From Pseudomonas putida (GTDB taxonomy: Bacteria; Pseudomonadota; Gammaproteobacteria; Pseudomonadales; Pseudomonadaceae), in contig NZ_JANHLC010000001.1 in NCBI RefSeq assembly GCF_028682395.1, positions 186,001 to 250,000 of the forward strand: DNA of 64,000 nucleotides. Direction: 5' to 3'. The notes beneath the pieces were generated by a model. That model was not told the origin of the DNA. It saw only the letters and a list, made by a program, of their open reading frames with translations, and did not search any database. Below are positions 46,483-55,846 of this stretch, one piece after another (positions within the stretch are counted from its first letter, which is position 1; the number at the start of each line of letters is the position of its first letter). The position numbers and the translations under genes are program-made.

Positions 46483-48717
46483 CTATTCACCGCCCGATCC
46501 GGCGCCACGCCAGAAGCGCCGCCGCTCACGCTCAGGTTCGGCGGGCCCGAACTCGCCCAGGCGCAAGCGCACGGCCCCCGCCTGCGCACTGTCATGGACC
46601 TGCATACCCAACGCCCGATAACGGGCCATCACCCAGGGATGGGGATGCCCGAACGAATTGCTACGACCGCGAGAGATCAGTACCGCCCTGGGTGCCACGC
46701 CCTTGAGGAAGCCCATCGACGATGAACTGCGGCTGCCATGGTGCGGCGCCTGCAACCAATGGCTTGGCACACCCAAGGGGCTCGCCAACAAGGCCCGTTC
46801 GGCATGGATGTCGATATCTCCGGTCAGCAGCAGCTTCTCGCCATTGGCTTCGATCTGCAGCACGCATGAGCGCTGGTTGCTATCGACCGCCTCGGGCCAT
46901 TGCCACAGCGAAAAACTGACCTGATCCCAGTGCCAGTCGGCCGCCCCCGCACAAGGAAGCGCCGCCAAAGCCTCGGGCAAGGCCGGTGCGTCACCACTCA
47001 GAACCCGCTTGACCGGGATACCACGCTGCACCGCCAATGCCCCCCCGGCATGATCGCTATCGGCATGACTAATGAGCATCACGTCTAACCCAGCCACCCC
47101 CTGCTTGTGCAAAAACGGCAACACCACGCGCTCGCCCAGATCGAAATCACCGACACGCGGCCCCGCGTCGTACAACATCGCGTGATTGCGCGTGCGCACC
47201 AGAATTGCCAATCCCTGGCCGACATCCAGTTGCCAGACCTCGGCCCGCCCATAAGCCAGTTTCTCCACCGGTGCGAGGATCGCCAACAGCAAAAGCGGCC
47301 ACCCCAGCACTCGTAGGGGCACCCCCTTGGGCAATAGCAGCAGCCAGACCCCGAGCACTGTCGCCAGCCAGAACCACAGGCCAATGGCGGGCGGCGTCCA
47401 GGCCGGCAGCCAGCCGGCCAAGACTGCCAGCACCTGAAACAGCAGCTTGAGCAGGCCTCCCGCCAGCCAAAGCAGACCTTCTCCCACATAGGGCACCGGC
47501 AACAGCGAGGTACCGAGCAAGGCCAAGGGCAGCACCAGGAACCCCAGCCAGGGCACCGCAAGCAGATTGGCCAGGGGTGCACTGAAGCTGATCGGCAAAT
47601 CCAGCCCCCACAACAGCGGCAACAGGCCCAAAGCAATCAGCCATTGCGGACGCCACACCGTCTGCCACAGGCTCCAGCCCCCCAGACGCGCGCTAAAGCC
47701 GAACAGCAAAATGGCCACAGCCCCAAATGACAGCCAGAAGCCCGGCTGCAGGCTGGCCAGGGGTTCCAGCAGTAGCACGACGTCGAAGGCCACCAGCCAA
47801 GGCCACCAGACACCCAGATGGCGAAAGCGCAAACGCCACAACAACACCATGGCGAACATCAGGCAGGCGCGCTGGACCGGCACGCCAAAGCCCGCCAGCG
47901 CGGCGTATCCCAGCGCCGCGACAAACGCCAAGCCGCAGGCCCAAGGCAGCCACGGCCAGCCCTTGGGCCATAATCCATAGCGCGCCAGGGCGGCAACCAG
48001 CGCATAAACCAGCCCTCCCAACAGACCAATATGCTGGCCGGAGATCACCAGCAGATGCACGGTGCCGGTCTCCTGCAACACCTGCCAGTCTTCACGCTGC
48101 AATCCGGAACCGTCGCCCAGCACCAATGCCGCCAGCCCGGCGCCCTGCCCCTGGGTGTCGACCCGGGCCAAACGCTGCCTGAGCGGATCGCGCCAGCTAC
48201 CTTGGGCGCACGTGAGCCGATGCCCGGCCTTGACCGAGCCAATGGCCCCGATGCGCTTGGCCAACAGCCAGGCTTCGTAATCGAAGAGATGGGGGTTGAG
48301 CAGCCCGACCGGACGCTTGAAGGTCACGGCCAGCCGCCAGCGTTCGCCACTGAGCACCGGCGGCCCTGCCGGCCAGGACAGTCGTATGCGCTGAGGCAAG
48401 CGCGCGCGCCTGGATTGGGCGTCCAGCAGCTCAAAGCGCACCGTTGCCTCCCCGCGCTCGGGCAATCCGACGACTCGCCCCTCAACCCACAACGTGCGCC
48501 CCTCCAGTGCGCCATCCAAACGTTGATCCAACGCTTGTTGCGCACTGAAACAGGCCCAGCTGAAGCCCCATAGAAACAATGCCACCGGATAGCTGCGAAA
48601 AGGCAGCAGCATCAGCCCCAATATTGCCCAGAGCAGCAGTACCCAGCCCGGCGGCAGAACCGGGGTAAAGCGCAGGGCCAACAGGCCCAACCCCAACGCA
48701 AACATCCCTGTGCGCAT
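46483..48717 (-). CDS. comEC: DNA internalization protein ComEC/Rec2
   Basis: 744 residues. N-terminal membrane domain and DUF4131, central competence domain (LLVISGQHIGLLGGLVYALVAA) with about ten spans, then a metallo-beta-lactamase domain with HADSDHAGGA. It forms the channel for single-stranded DNA in natural transformation. Full length, no break. Start MRTGMFALGLGLLALRF; an upstream extension by 20 codons was rejected. Divergent from the DUF2062 gene. Confidence 0.95.
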   Translation of the reverse strand: MRTGMFALGLGLLALRFTPVLPPGWVLLLWAILGLMLLPFRSYPVALFLWGFSWACFSAQQALDQRLDGALEGRTLWVEGRVVGLPERGEATVRFELLDAQSRRARLPQRIRLSWPAGPPVLSGERWRLAVTFKRPVGLLNPHLFDYEAWLLAKRIGAIGSVKAGHRLTCAQGSWRDPLRQRLARVDTQGQGAGLAALVLGDGSGLQREDWQVLQETGTVHLLVISGQHIGLLGGLVYALVAALARYGLWPKGWPWLPWACGLAFVAALGYAALAGFGVPVQRACLMFAMVLLWRLRFRHLGVWWPWLVAFDVVLLLEPLASLQPGFWLSFGAVAILLFGFSARLGGWSLWQTVWRPQWLIALGLLPLLWGLDLPISFSAPLANLLAVPWLGFLVLPLALLGTSLLPVPYVGEGLLWLAGGLLKLLFQVLAVLAGWLPAWTPPAIGLWFWLATVLGVWLLLLPKGVPLRVLGWPLLLLAILAPVEKLAYGRAEVWQLDVGQGLAILVRTRNHAMLYDAGPRVGDFDLGERVVLPFLHKQGVAGLDVMLISHADSDHAGGALAVQRGIPVKRVLSGDAPALPEALAALPCAGAADWHWDQVSFSLWQWPEAVDSNQRSCVLQIEANGEKLLLTGDIDIHAERALLASPLGVPSHWLQAPHHGSRSSSSMGFLKGVAPRAVLISRGRSNSFGHPHPWVMARYRALGMQVHDSAQAGAVRLRLGEFGPAEPERERRRFWRGAGSGGE

Positions 48718-48855
48718 ATCAAGCAGCCTTTGAGCGGGTCCTTCTCCCGGCTTAGCGCAGCAGGGGCGGCGCTGCATTATTTTTTGTCACAAAGTCTGAA
48801 TTTTCCACCCATAGAATCCGGGCATACTTGTGCGCTGGACCGAGCGAGAACCCTT

Positions 48856-49368
48856 ATGCCGCGTCGATTATTCAAACGCTACATGCCAGAGCCCACGAGC
48901 ATCAGGGAACATAAATCCTTACGCTTTCTCGGCACCCTGCTGCATGATCCGAACCTCTGGCACCTCAATCGCCACTCGGTAGCCAGGGCCATGGCGGTTG
49001 GTCTGTTCGCGGCCTTTATCCCCATTCCCATGCAGATGCTGCTGGCAGCCACCCTGGCGATCTCGGTGCGCGCCAATATGCCGATCTCCGTGAGCCTGGT
49101 CTGGCTGACCAACCCGATCACCATGCCGCCGGTCTTTTTCTGCACCTACCAGCTCGGGGCCTGGCTGATGAATACGCCGGCCAGAACCCTGCCGGACGAG
49201 TTGACCTGGGAATGGATCAGCAGCCAGCTGTCGACCCTTTGGCAACCCTTTCTGCTCGGTTCGGTGGTCTCTGGCCTGGTGCTTGGCGCCCTTGCCTATT
49301 GCCTGACCATGCTTTACTGGCGCTGGTGGGTGGCCAGGCAGTGGAAACGCCGCAAAAACCGCCCTTAA
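48856..49368 (+). CDS. DUF2062 membrane protein
   Basis: 170 residues from MPRRLFKRYMPEPTSIREHK. Three or so membrane spans (SVARAMAVGLFAAFIPIPMQMLLAATLA and two near the end) match DUF2062. Function unknown. Its stop lies at the edge of a hairpin that serves the converging ABC operon. In P. aeruginosa the homologue sits beside comEC, as here, but is followed by lolCDE (from memory), which is absent. Confidence 0.85.
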   Translation: MPRRLFKRYMPEPTSIREHKSLRFLGTLLHDPNLWHLNRHSVARAMAVGLFAAFIPIPMQMLLAATLAISVRANMPISVSLVWLTNPITMPPVFFCTYQLGAWLMNTPARTLPDELTWEWISSQLSTLWQPFLLGSVVSGLVLGALAYCLTMLYWRWWVARQWKRRKNRP

Positions 49369-49407
49369 AAAACGCCAACGGCCTCCCTAGGGAGGCCGTT
49401 GGCGTTT
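49367..49407 (-). terminator. Terminator of the ABC-2 exporter operon
   Basis: Perfect 17-bp palindromic stem (AACGCCAACGGCCTCC / GGAGGCCGTTGGCGTT) with TTTTTT on the minus-strand side; may also slow rightward transcription from the DUF2062 gene. Confidence 0.9.
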
Positions 49408-49419
49408 CAGTAGCTCGTT

Positions 49420-50199
49420 TTACTGACGCATGCCACGCCCGCTGACCAGCAATCTAGCGCAACCGATATACAGCACGATGGTGGCCACCACCATAAAGGC
49501 AATAGCAATGCTGATACGAATATCAGACACCCCGAGAATGCCGTAGCGAAAGGCATTGACCATATGCAGGACCGGATTGGCCAGCGACACGGTCTGCCAG
49601 AACGGCGGCAGCAGCGTAATCGAGTAGAACACGCCACCCAGGTAGGTCAACGGTGTCAGCACGAAGGTCGGGATAATCGAGATATCATCGAAATTGCGCG
49701 CAAAGACCGCGTTGATAAACCCCAGCAGGGAGAAGATCGTCGCGGTCAGTACCACCACCAGAACTGTCACGCCCAGATGATGAACCTGCAACTGGGTGAA
49801 GAACAACGACAGCAGCGTGACGATCACGCCCACCATCAATCCGCGCAGCACGCCGCCCAGGGTAAAGCCGATCAGGATGGTATGGGGTGATACCGGCGAC
49901 ACCATCAGCTCTTCGATGGAGCGCTGGAACTTGGCGCCAAAGAAACTGGAAACCACGTTGCCATAAGCATTGGTGATCACCGACATCATGATCAGCCCCG
50001 GCACGATGTACTCCATATAGGTGAAGCCACCCATATCACCGATTTGCCGACCGATCAGATTACCGAAGATCACGAAGTACAGGACCATCGTAATGGCCGG
50101 CGGCAGCAGCGTTTGCGGCCAGATCCGGGTAAAACGGCGGATTTCGCGATAGACGATGGTATTGAGGGCGACCAGGTTGGGCTTCAGCTCGGCGCTCAT
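49420..50199 (-). CDS. ABC-2 type exporter permease
   Basis: 259 residues, six membrane spans, YadH/NodJ-like. Conserved MEYIVPGLIMMSVITNAYGNVVSSFFGAKFQRSIEELMVSP and PLTYLGGVFYSITLLPPFWQTVSLANPVLHMVNAFRYG regions correspond to family signatures (quoted here only as landmarks at about 60-100 and 180-225). Substrate unknown. ATGA overlap with its ATPase gene. Confidence 0.9.
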   Translation of the reverse strand: MSAELKPNLVALNTIVYREIRRFTRIWPQTLLPPAITMVLYFVIFGNLIGRQIGDMGGFTYMEYIVPGLIMMSVITNAYGNVVSSFFGAKFQRSIEELMVSPVSPHTILIGFTLGGVLRGLMVGVIVTLLSLFFTQLQVHHLGVTVLVVVLTATIFSLLGFINAVFARNFDDISIIPTFVLTPLTYLGGVFYSITLLPPFWQTVSLANPVLHMVNAFRYGILGVSDIRISIAIAFMVVATIVLYIGCARLLVSGRGMRQ

Positions 50200-51128
50200 A
50201 TCGCCACCTTCGCCAGGTTTTTTTCCACCAGGGACACAAACAGCTCCTCAAGACGATTGGTTTTGTTGCGCAGGCTGGTGACTTCGATGTTCTGCAAGGC
50301 CAACTGGCCGAATAGCGCAGTCATGCCAACGGCCTTGTCCACCTGCACCTCGAGCGTATGCTCGTCGATCAGCCGCGTCGGATAGCCGACCAGTTGCGGG
50401 GCGACTTTCAGGCTGTGCTTGAGGTCAAGCAGGAACGTCTCGACATGCAACTGGCCCAGAAGCTGGCGCATGCTGGTGTTTTCAACAATGGTGCCGTGGT
50501 CGATGATGCCTATGTTACGACACAGCTGCTCGGCCTCTTCCAGATAGTGGGTAGTCAGGATAATGGTGATGCCTTTCTGGTTCAGCTCGGTCAGAAAGGT
50601 CCACATCGAACGACGCAGCTCGATATCCACACCCGCCGTCGGCTCGTCGAGAATCAGCAAGCGCGGCTCATGCACCAGCGCCCGGGCAATCATCAGGCGT
50701 CGCTTCATGCCGCCGGACAGCGACCGCGAAGGCGTATCGCGCTTGTCCCACAGACCGAGCTGCGTCAGGTACTGCTCGGCGCGCTCCTTGGCAATCTTCG
50801 CGGGGATGCCGTAATAACCCGCCTGGGTCACCACGATATCGAAGGTCTTCTCGAACTGATTGAAGTTGAACTCCTGGGGCACCACGCCAATGCAGCGCTT
50901 GAGCGCCGCGGGCTCGCGATCCAGGTCATGGCCAAAGACATTCACCGTGCCACTGGTCTTGTTCACCAGGGTCGAGAGAATTCCGATGGTTGTGGATTTA
51001 CCGGCCCCGTTGGGGCCGAGCAAAGCGAAGAAATCACCTTCGGCTACATCCAGATCGATACCACTCAGGGCCTGGAAACCGTTGCCGTAGGTTTTGGTTA
51101 GCTGCCGGATTGACAGAGCGGAACTCAT
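50196..51128 (-). CDS. ABC exporter ATPase
   Basis: 310 residues. Walker A GPNGAGKST (38-46), Q-loop VPQEFNF, signature LSGGMKRRLMIARA, Walker B LLILDEPTAGVD and the switch His in LTTHYLEEAE. Partner of the ABC-2 permease (overlapping start). YadG-like pairs are thought to export a lipid-like or small compound. Start MSSALSIRQLTKTYG; the 35-codon upstream extension was rejected. Confidence 0.93.
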   Translation of the reverse strand: MSSALSIRQLTKTYGNGFQALSGIDLDVAEGDFFALLGPNGAGKSTTIGILSTLVNKTSGTVNVFGHDLDREPAALKRCIGVVPQEFNFNQFEKTFDIVVTQAGYYGIPAKIAKERAEQYLTQLGLWDKRDTPSRSLSGGMKRRLMIARALVHEPRLLILDEPTAGVDIELRRSMWTFLTELNQKGITIILTTHYLEEAEQLCRNIGIIDHGTIVENTSMRQLLGQLHVETFLLDLKHSLKVAPQLVGYPTRLIDEHTLEVQVDKAVGMTALFGQLALQNIEVTSLRNKTNRLEELFVSLVEKNLAKVAI

Positions 51129-51177
51129 AACGGATCTACGCACCAAGAAGTGAGGAAAAAAATACAAATAAGAGCGG

Positions 51178-51249
51178 GTCACGAAAATACAATGGCGACA
51201 CGTGACGGCATGGTGCTTGTCAGCGCCGCACAAGTACAGTCACGAAAAT
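51178..51249. repeat. Pair of 11-bp direct repeats
   Basis: GTCACGAAAAT at 51178-51188 and 51239-51249, 61 bases apart in the gap between the ABC ATPase start and the GST stop. They may be regulator sites for the ABC operon or chance. Confidence 0.3.
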
Positions 51250-51261
51250 CGATAATGACTA

Positions 51262-51885
51262 TCAGGTCAACGCGGTCATCACCGCCTGCTGATACGCCGG
51301 ACGCTCTTTCAGGCGCGTGTACCACGCCTCTAAATGGCGCATTGGGGGGCGTTCGATAGGCATCTCGAACCAGGCATAGATAAAGCTGCCCAGGGGGATA
51401 TCGCCAACGCCTATTTCACTGCCGCAAAGGTAAGGCTGGGTCGCCAGTGCCTGATCTGCCATCGACAGCAGCTCGGCACAGCGTTTTTGCGCAGCATTGA
51501 TCTGCAGCCAATCCCGTTGCTCGGCCGGGGTACGCAGGATGCCCCAGAACACGTCGCGAAACGGCCCGGCAAAGGAAGAGGTCGTCCAGTCCATCCATTT
51601 TTCGGCGCTGGCACGGGCCTGCGGGTCCCGGGGCGACCAGGCGGTACCTGGCGCATGTTTATCGGCCAGGTAACGCACGATGGTGTTTGATTCCCACAGC
51701 ACAAAACCGGCGTCCTCGATCAGCGGAATCCGACCATTGGGATTCATTGCTCGATACTCCGGCGTATCGACTACGCCAAACGCACCGCCAGCCGCCAGTG
51801 ATTCGTAGGGCAGCCCCAACTCCTCAGCACACCACAGAACCTTTCTGACATTGGATGAGTTTTTTCGACCCCAGATCTTCAGCAT
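51262..51885 (-). CDS. Glutathione S-transferase
   Basis: 207 residues. N-terminal thioredoxin fold with KIWGRKNSSNVRKVLWCAEE (Ser10/Asn12 region as possible active site) and the glutathione-binding NGRIPLIED and WESNTIVRYLA; C-terminal helical domain to PAYQQAVMTAL. Soluble detoxification-type enzyme, substrate unknown. Same strand as the ABC genes but with a 133-base gap. Confidence 0.9.
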   Translation of the reverse strand: MLKIWGRKNSSNVRKVLWCAEELGLPYESLAAGGAFGVVDTPEYRAMNPNGRIPLIEDAGFVLWESNTIVRYLADKHAPGTAWSPRDPQARASAEKWMDWTTSSFAGPFRDVFWGILRTPAEQRDWLQINAAQKRCAELLSMADQALATQPYLCGSEIGVGDIPLGSFIYAWFEMPIERPPMRHLEAWYTRLKERPAYQQAVMTALT

Positions 51886-51943
51886 TACCTACTCCCAGAT
51901 ACACCCAAATAGGAAAAGAACGGCGGGAGCAGTCTACGCGCGA

Positions 51944-52603
51944 TCAATCACGGCTCAAATCTGCGCGCAAATCACCTTTGATGGGGACGGCCTGATCAGT
52001 GAACAAATGCGGATAGCAAACCGCCAAATGTCCAAAGAAAAGATCCTCGGGAACGTCAGGAAACTGCCCATGGTCCAGCAGATACTCCATATGACGCTGC
52101 CCGTGTTGGGTGTAGGCCTGAAACACGCTGTCCGTCTCGCCATCGAACGCCAACGGGGCTACGTTAAATGCCTCGCACAGGCCCAGGTCAAAGGCCGGCG
52201 TGGCCTTGACCCAGCGCCCCTGCAAATACAACTCCGTATACCCGTGCATGGCGAACACCTCACTCTTGAGCAAGGCCAGTACCCGGGGCGTCGAGAGGTG
52301 ATTACGCACATCGGCCAGGCCAATACGCGCCGCGATCCCGCAATGCCGAGCGCAGGCCGCCAGTAAGGTCGCCTTGGGTACGCAATAGCTCTGGCCAACG
52401 GCCAGCGCATGGCTGGCACGCAGGGTCTGCGGGTCGCGACTGAATGCGTAGATGTTGTAGCGCACGCTATCGCGCACCGCGTAGTAGAGGCTGACGGCCT
52501 GCTCACGCGGATCGCGACTGACACCACGATGACGTTCAGCGAACTCCACCACTGACGGGTGGTCACTATCGATGAAGCGACTTGGACACAGGTACTGGTG
52601 CAT
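51944..52603 (-). CDS. Transglutaminase-like domain protein
   Basis: 219 residues. Papain-like triad: Cys74 in GQSYCVPKA, His120 in AMHGYTELY and Asp139 in ATPAFDLGL. Unlike the transglutaminase at 1.4 kb it has no N-terminal beta region and no ATP-grasp partner. Lies upstream of GST on the same strand with a 58-base gap. Substrate unknown. Confidence 0.85.
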   Translation of the reverse strand: MHQYLCPSRFIDSDHPSVVEFAERHRGVSRDPREQAVSLYYAVRDSVRYNIYAFSRDPQTLRASHALAVGQSYCVPKATLLAACARHCGIAARIGLADVRNHLSTPRVLALLKSEVFAMHGYTELYLQGRWVKATPAFDLGLCEAFNVAPLAFDGETDSVFQAYTQHGQRHMEYLLDHGQFPDVPEDLFFGHLAVCYPHLFTDQAVPIKGDLRADLSRD

Positions 52604-52760
52604 TCACATGCCCTCCCGGAGAAGACTTGAGTCTAGCCAGATGCCTGAGCCACCGATAACGACGTTTGCGCCAAGTTCCGGGCGCCCATTGCGCTGTGAA
52701 AACCAGCTGGCCCGCGATAAAACCCCGGGCCGCCTGGCCAGCCACAACGCACTTGGCGCC

Positions 52761-52792
52761 ATCGCGAGCAAGCTCGCGCCTACCTGTGGCGG
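52761..52792. repeat. Pseudomonas REP element
   Basis: The core CGCGAGCAAGCTCGCG followed by CCTAC is the usual REP hairpin of the fluorescens/putida lineage. Single copy, in the gap between the transglutaminase gene and fadE; such elements are domesticated by REP-associated transposases, none of which is seen here. Confidence 0.85.
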
Positions 52793-52868
52793 TTTGTTCT
52801 AACCCCTGCTTTGTCAGATGCCGACTAGACTCACCTATGTTTTGCCTAGTCTTCACGGAGGAATAAAT

Positions 52869-55316
52869 ATGCTGCTGTTGTGGATAGTGGTTCTGGTCAT
52901 CGGAATCGCCTACCTGGCCCATCGCCGGATTTCGCCCCTGCCGGCACTGGGGGTTGTCGCGGCCTATCTACTGGCCATGGGCCTGTTCAGCCATGCCCCT
53001 GGCTGGCTGCTGGTGATCTTCTGGTTACTGCTGGCCGCCGTGGCAGCGCCCTTGCTCTTGCCGGACTTACGCCGCCGCTATTTCAGCGCCCCGCTCTTTC
53101 GCTGGTTCCAGAATGTGCTGCCCCCCATGTCCGAAACCGAACGCGATGCCATCGATGCCGGCACCGTCTGGTGGGATGGCGAACTGTTTAGTGGCCGGCC
53201 CGACTGGAACCAACTGCTGGCTTATCCCAAAGCCGCGCTCACCGAAGAAGAACAGGCCTTTATCGACGGTCCTACCGAAGAACTCTGCGCCATGGTCAGT
53301 GATTGGCAGATCGGCCAGCACATGGACCTGCCGCCCGCTGCCTGGGCCCATATCAAAGAACATGGCTTCTTCGCCCTGATCATTCCCAAGGAGTTCGGCG
53401 GCAAAGGGTTTTCCGCCTATGCCCACTCCCAGGTCGCAATGAAACTGGCGACCCGCAGTGGCGATTTGGCATCCACCGTGATGGTGCCCAACTCCCTCGG
53501 CCCAGCGGAATTACTCCTGCATTACGGCACCGACGAGCAACGCAACCACTACCTGCCACGCCTGGCGCGCGGTGATGACATCCCCTGCTTCGCCCTGACC
53601 GGCCCGCTCGCCGGCTCCGACGCCGGCGCCATGCCGGACACCGGCATTATCTGCAAAGGCCAATGGCAAGGCGAAGAAGTGATCGGCCTACGCCTGAACT
53701 GGGAAAAGCGCTACATCACCCTTGGCCCCGTCGCCACCCTACTGGGCTTGGCTTTCAAGGCCCACGACCCCGACCATCTGCTGGGCGAGGAAGCAGACCT
53801 GGGTATCAGCCTGGCACTGATCCCCACGGATACGCCTGGCGTAGAGATCGGCCAGCGCCACCTGCCCCTGGGCGCCGCCTTTATGAACGGCCCCAATTCG
53901 GGCAAGGATGTGTTCATCCCCCTGGACTTCCTGATCGGTGGCCAGAAGATGCTCGGCAAGGGCTGGATGATGCTGATGAACTGCCTGTCCGTCGGGCGTT
54001 CGATTTCCCTGCCGGCGGTCGGTACCGGCGCGGCCAAGTTCACCAGCCTGGTAACGGGTCAATATGCCCAGGTCCGCGAGCAGTTCAATGTGCCGCTGAA
54101 CGCCTTCGAAGGCATCCAGGAAGCACTGGCGCGCATTGGTGGCAATGCCTGGTTGATGGACAGCGCCCGCATGCTGACAGCCAATGCCGTCGACTTGGGG
54201 GAAAAGCCCTCGGTATTGTCGGCGATCCTCAAGTATCACCTGACCGAGCGCGGCCGTGAGTGCATTGGCCATGCCATGGACGTACACGGTGGCAAGGGCA
54301 TCATCATGGGCCCCAACAACTATCTGGGCCGCAGCTGGCAGGGAGCGCCGATCTTCATCACCGTGGAAGGCGCCAATATCCTTTCGCGCAACCTGATGAT
54401 CTTCGGACAGGGGGCGATTCGCTGTCATCCCTTCGTACTCAAGGAAATGGCCCTGGCCGGGCGGGAAGACCGCGACCAGGCCCTGGTCGAGTTCGATGAC
54501 CTGTTGCTCAGGCATATCGGTTTCGCCGTCAGCAATGCCGCGAGCACCCTGGTTTTGAACCTGGGCCTGGGGCATTTCGAACCCGCGCCGGGTGATCGGA
54601 TCAGCCAGGGGTATTTCCGCGCGCTCAACCGCCAGGCCGCCGCGTTCGCCCTGCTCGCCGACCTGAGCATGATGCTGCTCGGCGGCGAACTCAAACGTCG
54701 CGAGCGCCTGTCGGCACGCCTTGGCGATGTGCTCAGCCACCTTTATCTGGCCTCGGCTGCGCTCAAGCGCTACCACGACCAGGGCTCCCCGGAGTATCTC
54801 CAGCCCCTGCTGCACTGGGCCATGGAGGAAAGCCTCGGTCAGTCGGAACATGCCCTGGACGCGCTGCTACAAAACTTCCCGAGCCGGACCCTGGGCTGCC
54901 TCCTGCGCGTCCTGGTGTTTCCATTTGGCCGCCGGCATACCGGTCCGTCGGACACACTAGACGCCGAGGTCGCAGCCATCATCGGCCGCGCCAAGGGCGA
55001 CCCGGCACTCGAAGAACTGCTTGCCGGATGCTATCGCCCACACTCGGCAGATGACCCGGTGGGTGCCCTGCAGCACGCCTGCGACCTGCTGAACGCCAAT
55101 CAACCGCTGCACAAAAAGCTCCACCAGGCCCTCAAGAGCGGGCAAGTCAAACCGGCACCAGGCGAATCGAGCATCGATGCAGCGCTCGAGGCCGGGGTTC
55201 TGCAACCCGCTGAGGCGCAAAGCCTGCGCGACGCCGAAGCCGCGCGACGCAAGGTGATCGATGTCGATGCGTTCAGCAAGCAGGAACTGCTGCCCAGCGC
55301 AGGAAAGATCCGCTAG
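52869..55316 (+). CDS. fadE: Membrane-anchored acyl-CoA dehydrogenase FadE
   Basis: 815 residues. Two hydrophobic segments at about 2-16 and 25-60 anchor the enzyme; the acyl-CoA dehydrogenase fold follows (FALTGPLAGSDAG, HAMDVHGGKGIIMGPNNYLGR) and the C-terminal DUF1974 domain completes the FadE type. Catalyses the first step of fatty-acid beta-oxidation and passes electrons to EtfAB (11.4-13.1 kb). GGAGGAATAAAT precedes the ATG. Followed 67 bases on by the PA2817-like gene. Confidence 0.93.
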   Translation: MLLLWIVVLVIGIAYLAHRRISPLPALGVVAAYLLAMGLFSHAPGWLLVIFWLLLAAVAAPLLLPDLRRRYFSAPLFRWFQNVLPPMSETERDAIDAGTVWWDGELFSGRPDWNQLLAYPKAALTEEEQAFIDGPTEELCAMVSDWQIGQHMDLPPAAWAHIKEHGFFALIIPKEFGGKGFSAYAHSQVAMKLATRSGDLASTVMVPNSLGPAELLLHYGTDEQRNHYLPRLARGDDIPCFALTGPLAGSDAGAMPDTGIICKGQWQGEEVIGLRLNWEKRYITLGPVATLLGLAFKAHDPDHLLGEEADLGISLALIPTDTPGVEIGQRHLPLGAAFMNGPNSGKDVFIPLDFLIGGQKMLGKGWMMLMNCLSVGRSISLPAVGTGAAKFTSLVTGQYAQVREQFNVPLNAFEGIQEALARIGGNAWLMDSARMLTANAVDLGEKPSVLSAILKYHLTERGRECIGHAMDVHGGKGIIMGPNNYLGRSWQGAPIFITVEGANILSRNLMIFGQGAIRCHPFVLKEMALAGREDRDQALVEFDDLLLRHIGFAVSNAASTLVLNLGLGHFEPAPGDRISQGYFRALNRQAAAFALLADLSMMLLGGELKRRERLSARLGDVLSHLYLASAALKRYHDQGSPEYLQPLLHWAMEESLGQSEHALDALLQNFPSRTLGCLLRVLVFPFGRRHTGPSDTLDAEVAAIIGRAKGDPALEELLAGCYRPHSADDPVGALQHACDLLNANQPLHKKLHQALKSGQVKPAPGESSIDAALEAGVLQPAEAQSLRDAEAARRKVIDVDAFSKQELLPSAGKIR

Positions 55317-55383
55317 TCGACAGGACAGCGGGCGCCGAGGGCTTTATACTCGCGCGCCCGTTTTTCCCTTGAGGAGCCTTGTC

Positions 55384-55794
55384 ATGGCCAACACCGATCT
55401 CGACCACAATCTCGTTCTGCTATCGCACCTGCGCAGCATCCTGGTCGCCCTGGGTGAAGCCGAACAGGTACCCGAAGAAAGCCACACGCTATTTATGGAG
55501 CGCTTCGATGAGCTGATGCTGCTTCTGCCGGTAGACCCGATCGAAAGCCAGTACCTGGGCCAGGACATTCTGTGCCAGGTCATCCAGCGCTACCCGCAGA
55601 TTGCCCACCTGGTGCCGCGCGACCTGCTGTGGTTCTTTGGCGGCGACTGCCTGCACTTTATGCCCGACGAAGAGCTGGAGCTGTATCAGGCCCTCGAAGA
55701 GCGGCGCTTTGAAGCCGAACAAAACGACGAGCCCTTCGACTGGAATCAGGAAAAACAGCTGCTGGCGCTCTCCGCCCAGGACAGTAAGCACTGA
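55384..55794 (+). CDS. Conserved hypothetical protein (PA2817-like)
   Basis: 136 residues, soluble, acidic, with no known motif. LGEAEQVPEESHTLFMERFDELM and YPQIAHLVPRDLLWFFGGDCLHFMPDEE are conserved in Pseudomonas. It follows fadE in the same direction and so may share its transcript; from memory the same pair occurs in P. aeruginosa. Function unknown. GAGGAGCCTTGTC precedes the ATG. Confidence 0.8.
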   Translation: MANTDLDHNLVLLSHLRSILVALGEAEQVPEESHTLFMERFDELMLLLPVDPIESQYLGQDILCQVIQRYPQIAHLVPRDLLWFFGGDCLHFMPDEELELYQALEERRFEAEQNDEPFDWNQEKQLLALSAQDSKH

Positions 55795-55814
55795 GCCACT
55801 GAACAGGGCAGACC

Positions 55815-55846
55815 AAGGCCCGCACGGCTCATCCGGCGGGCCTTTT
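55815..55846 (+). terminator. Terminator of the fadE-hypothetical transcript
   Basis: AAGGCCCGC and GCGGGCCTT flank a 12-base loop and are followed by TTTTT; it abuts the LysR stop. Confidence 0.88.
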
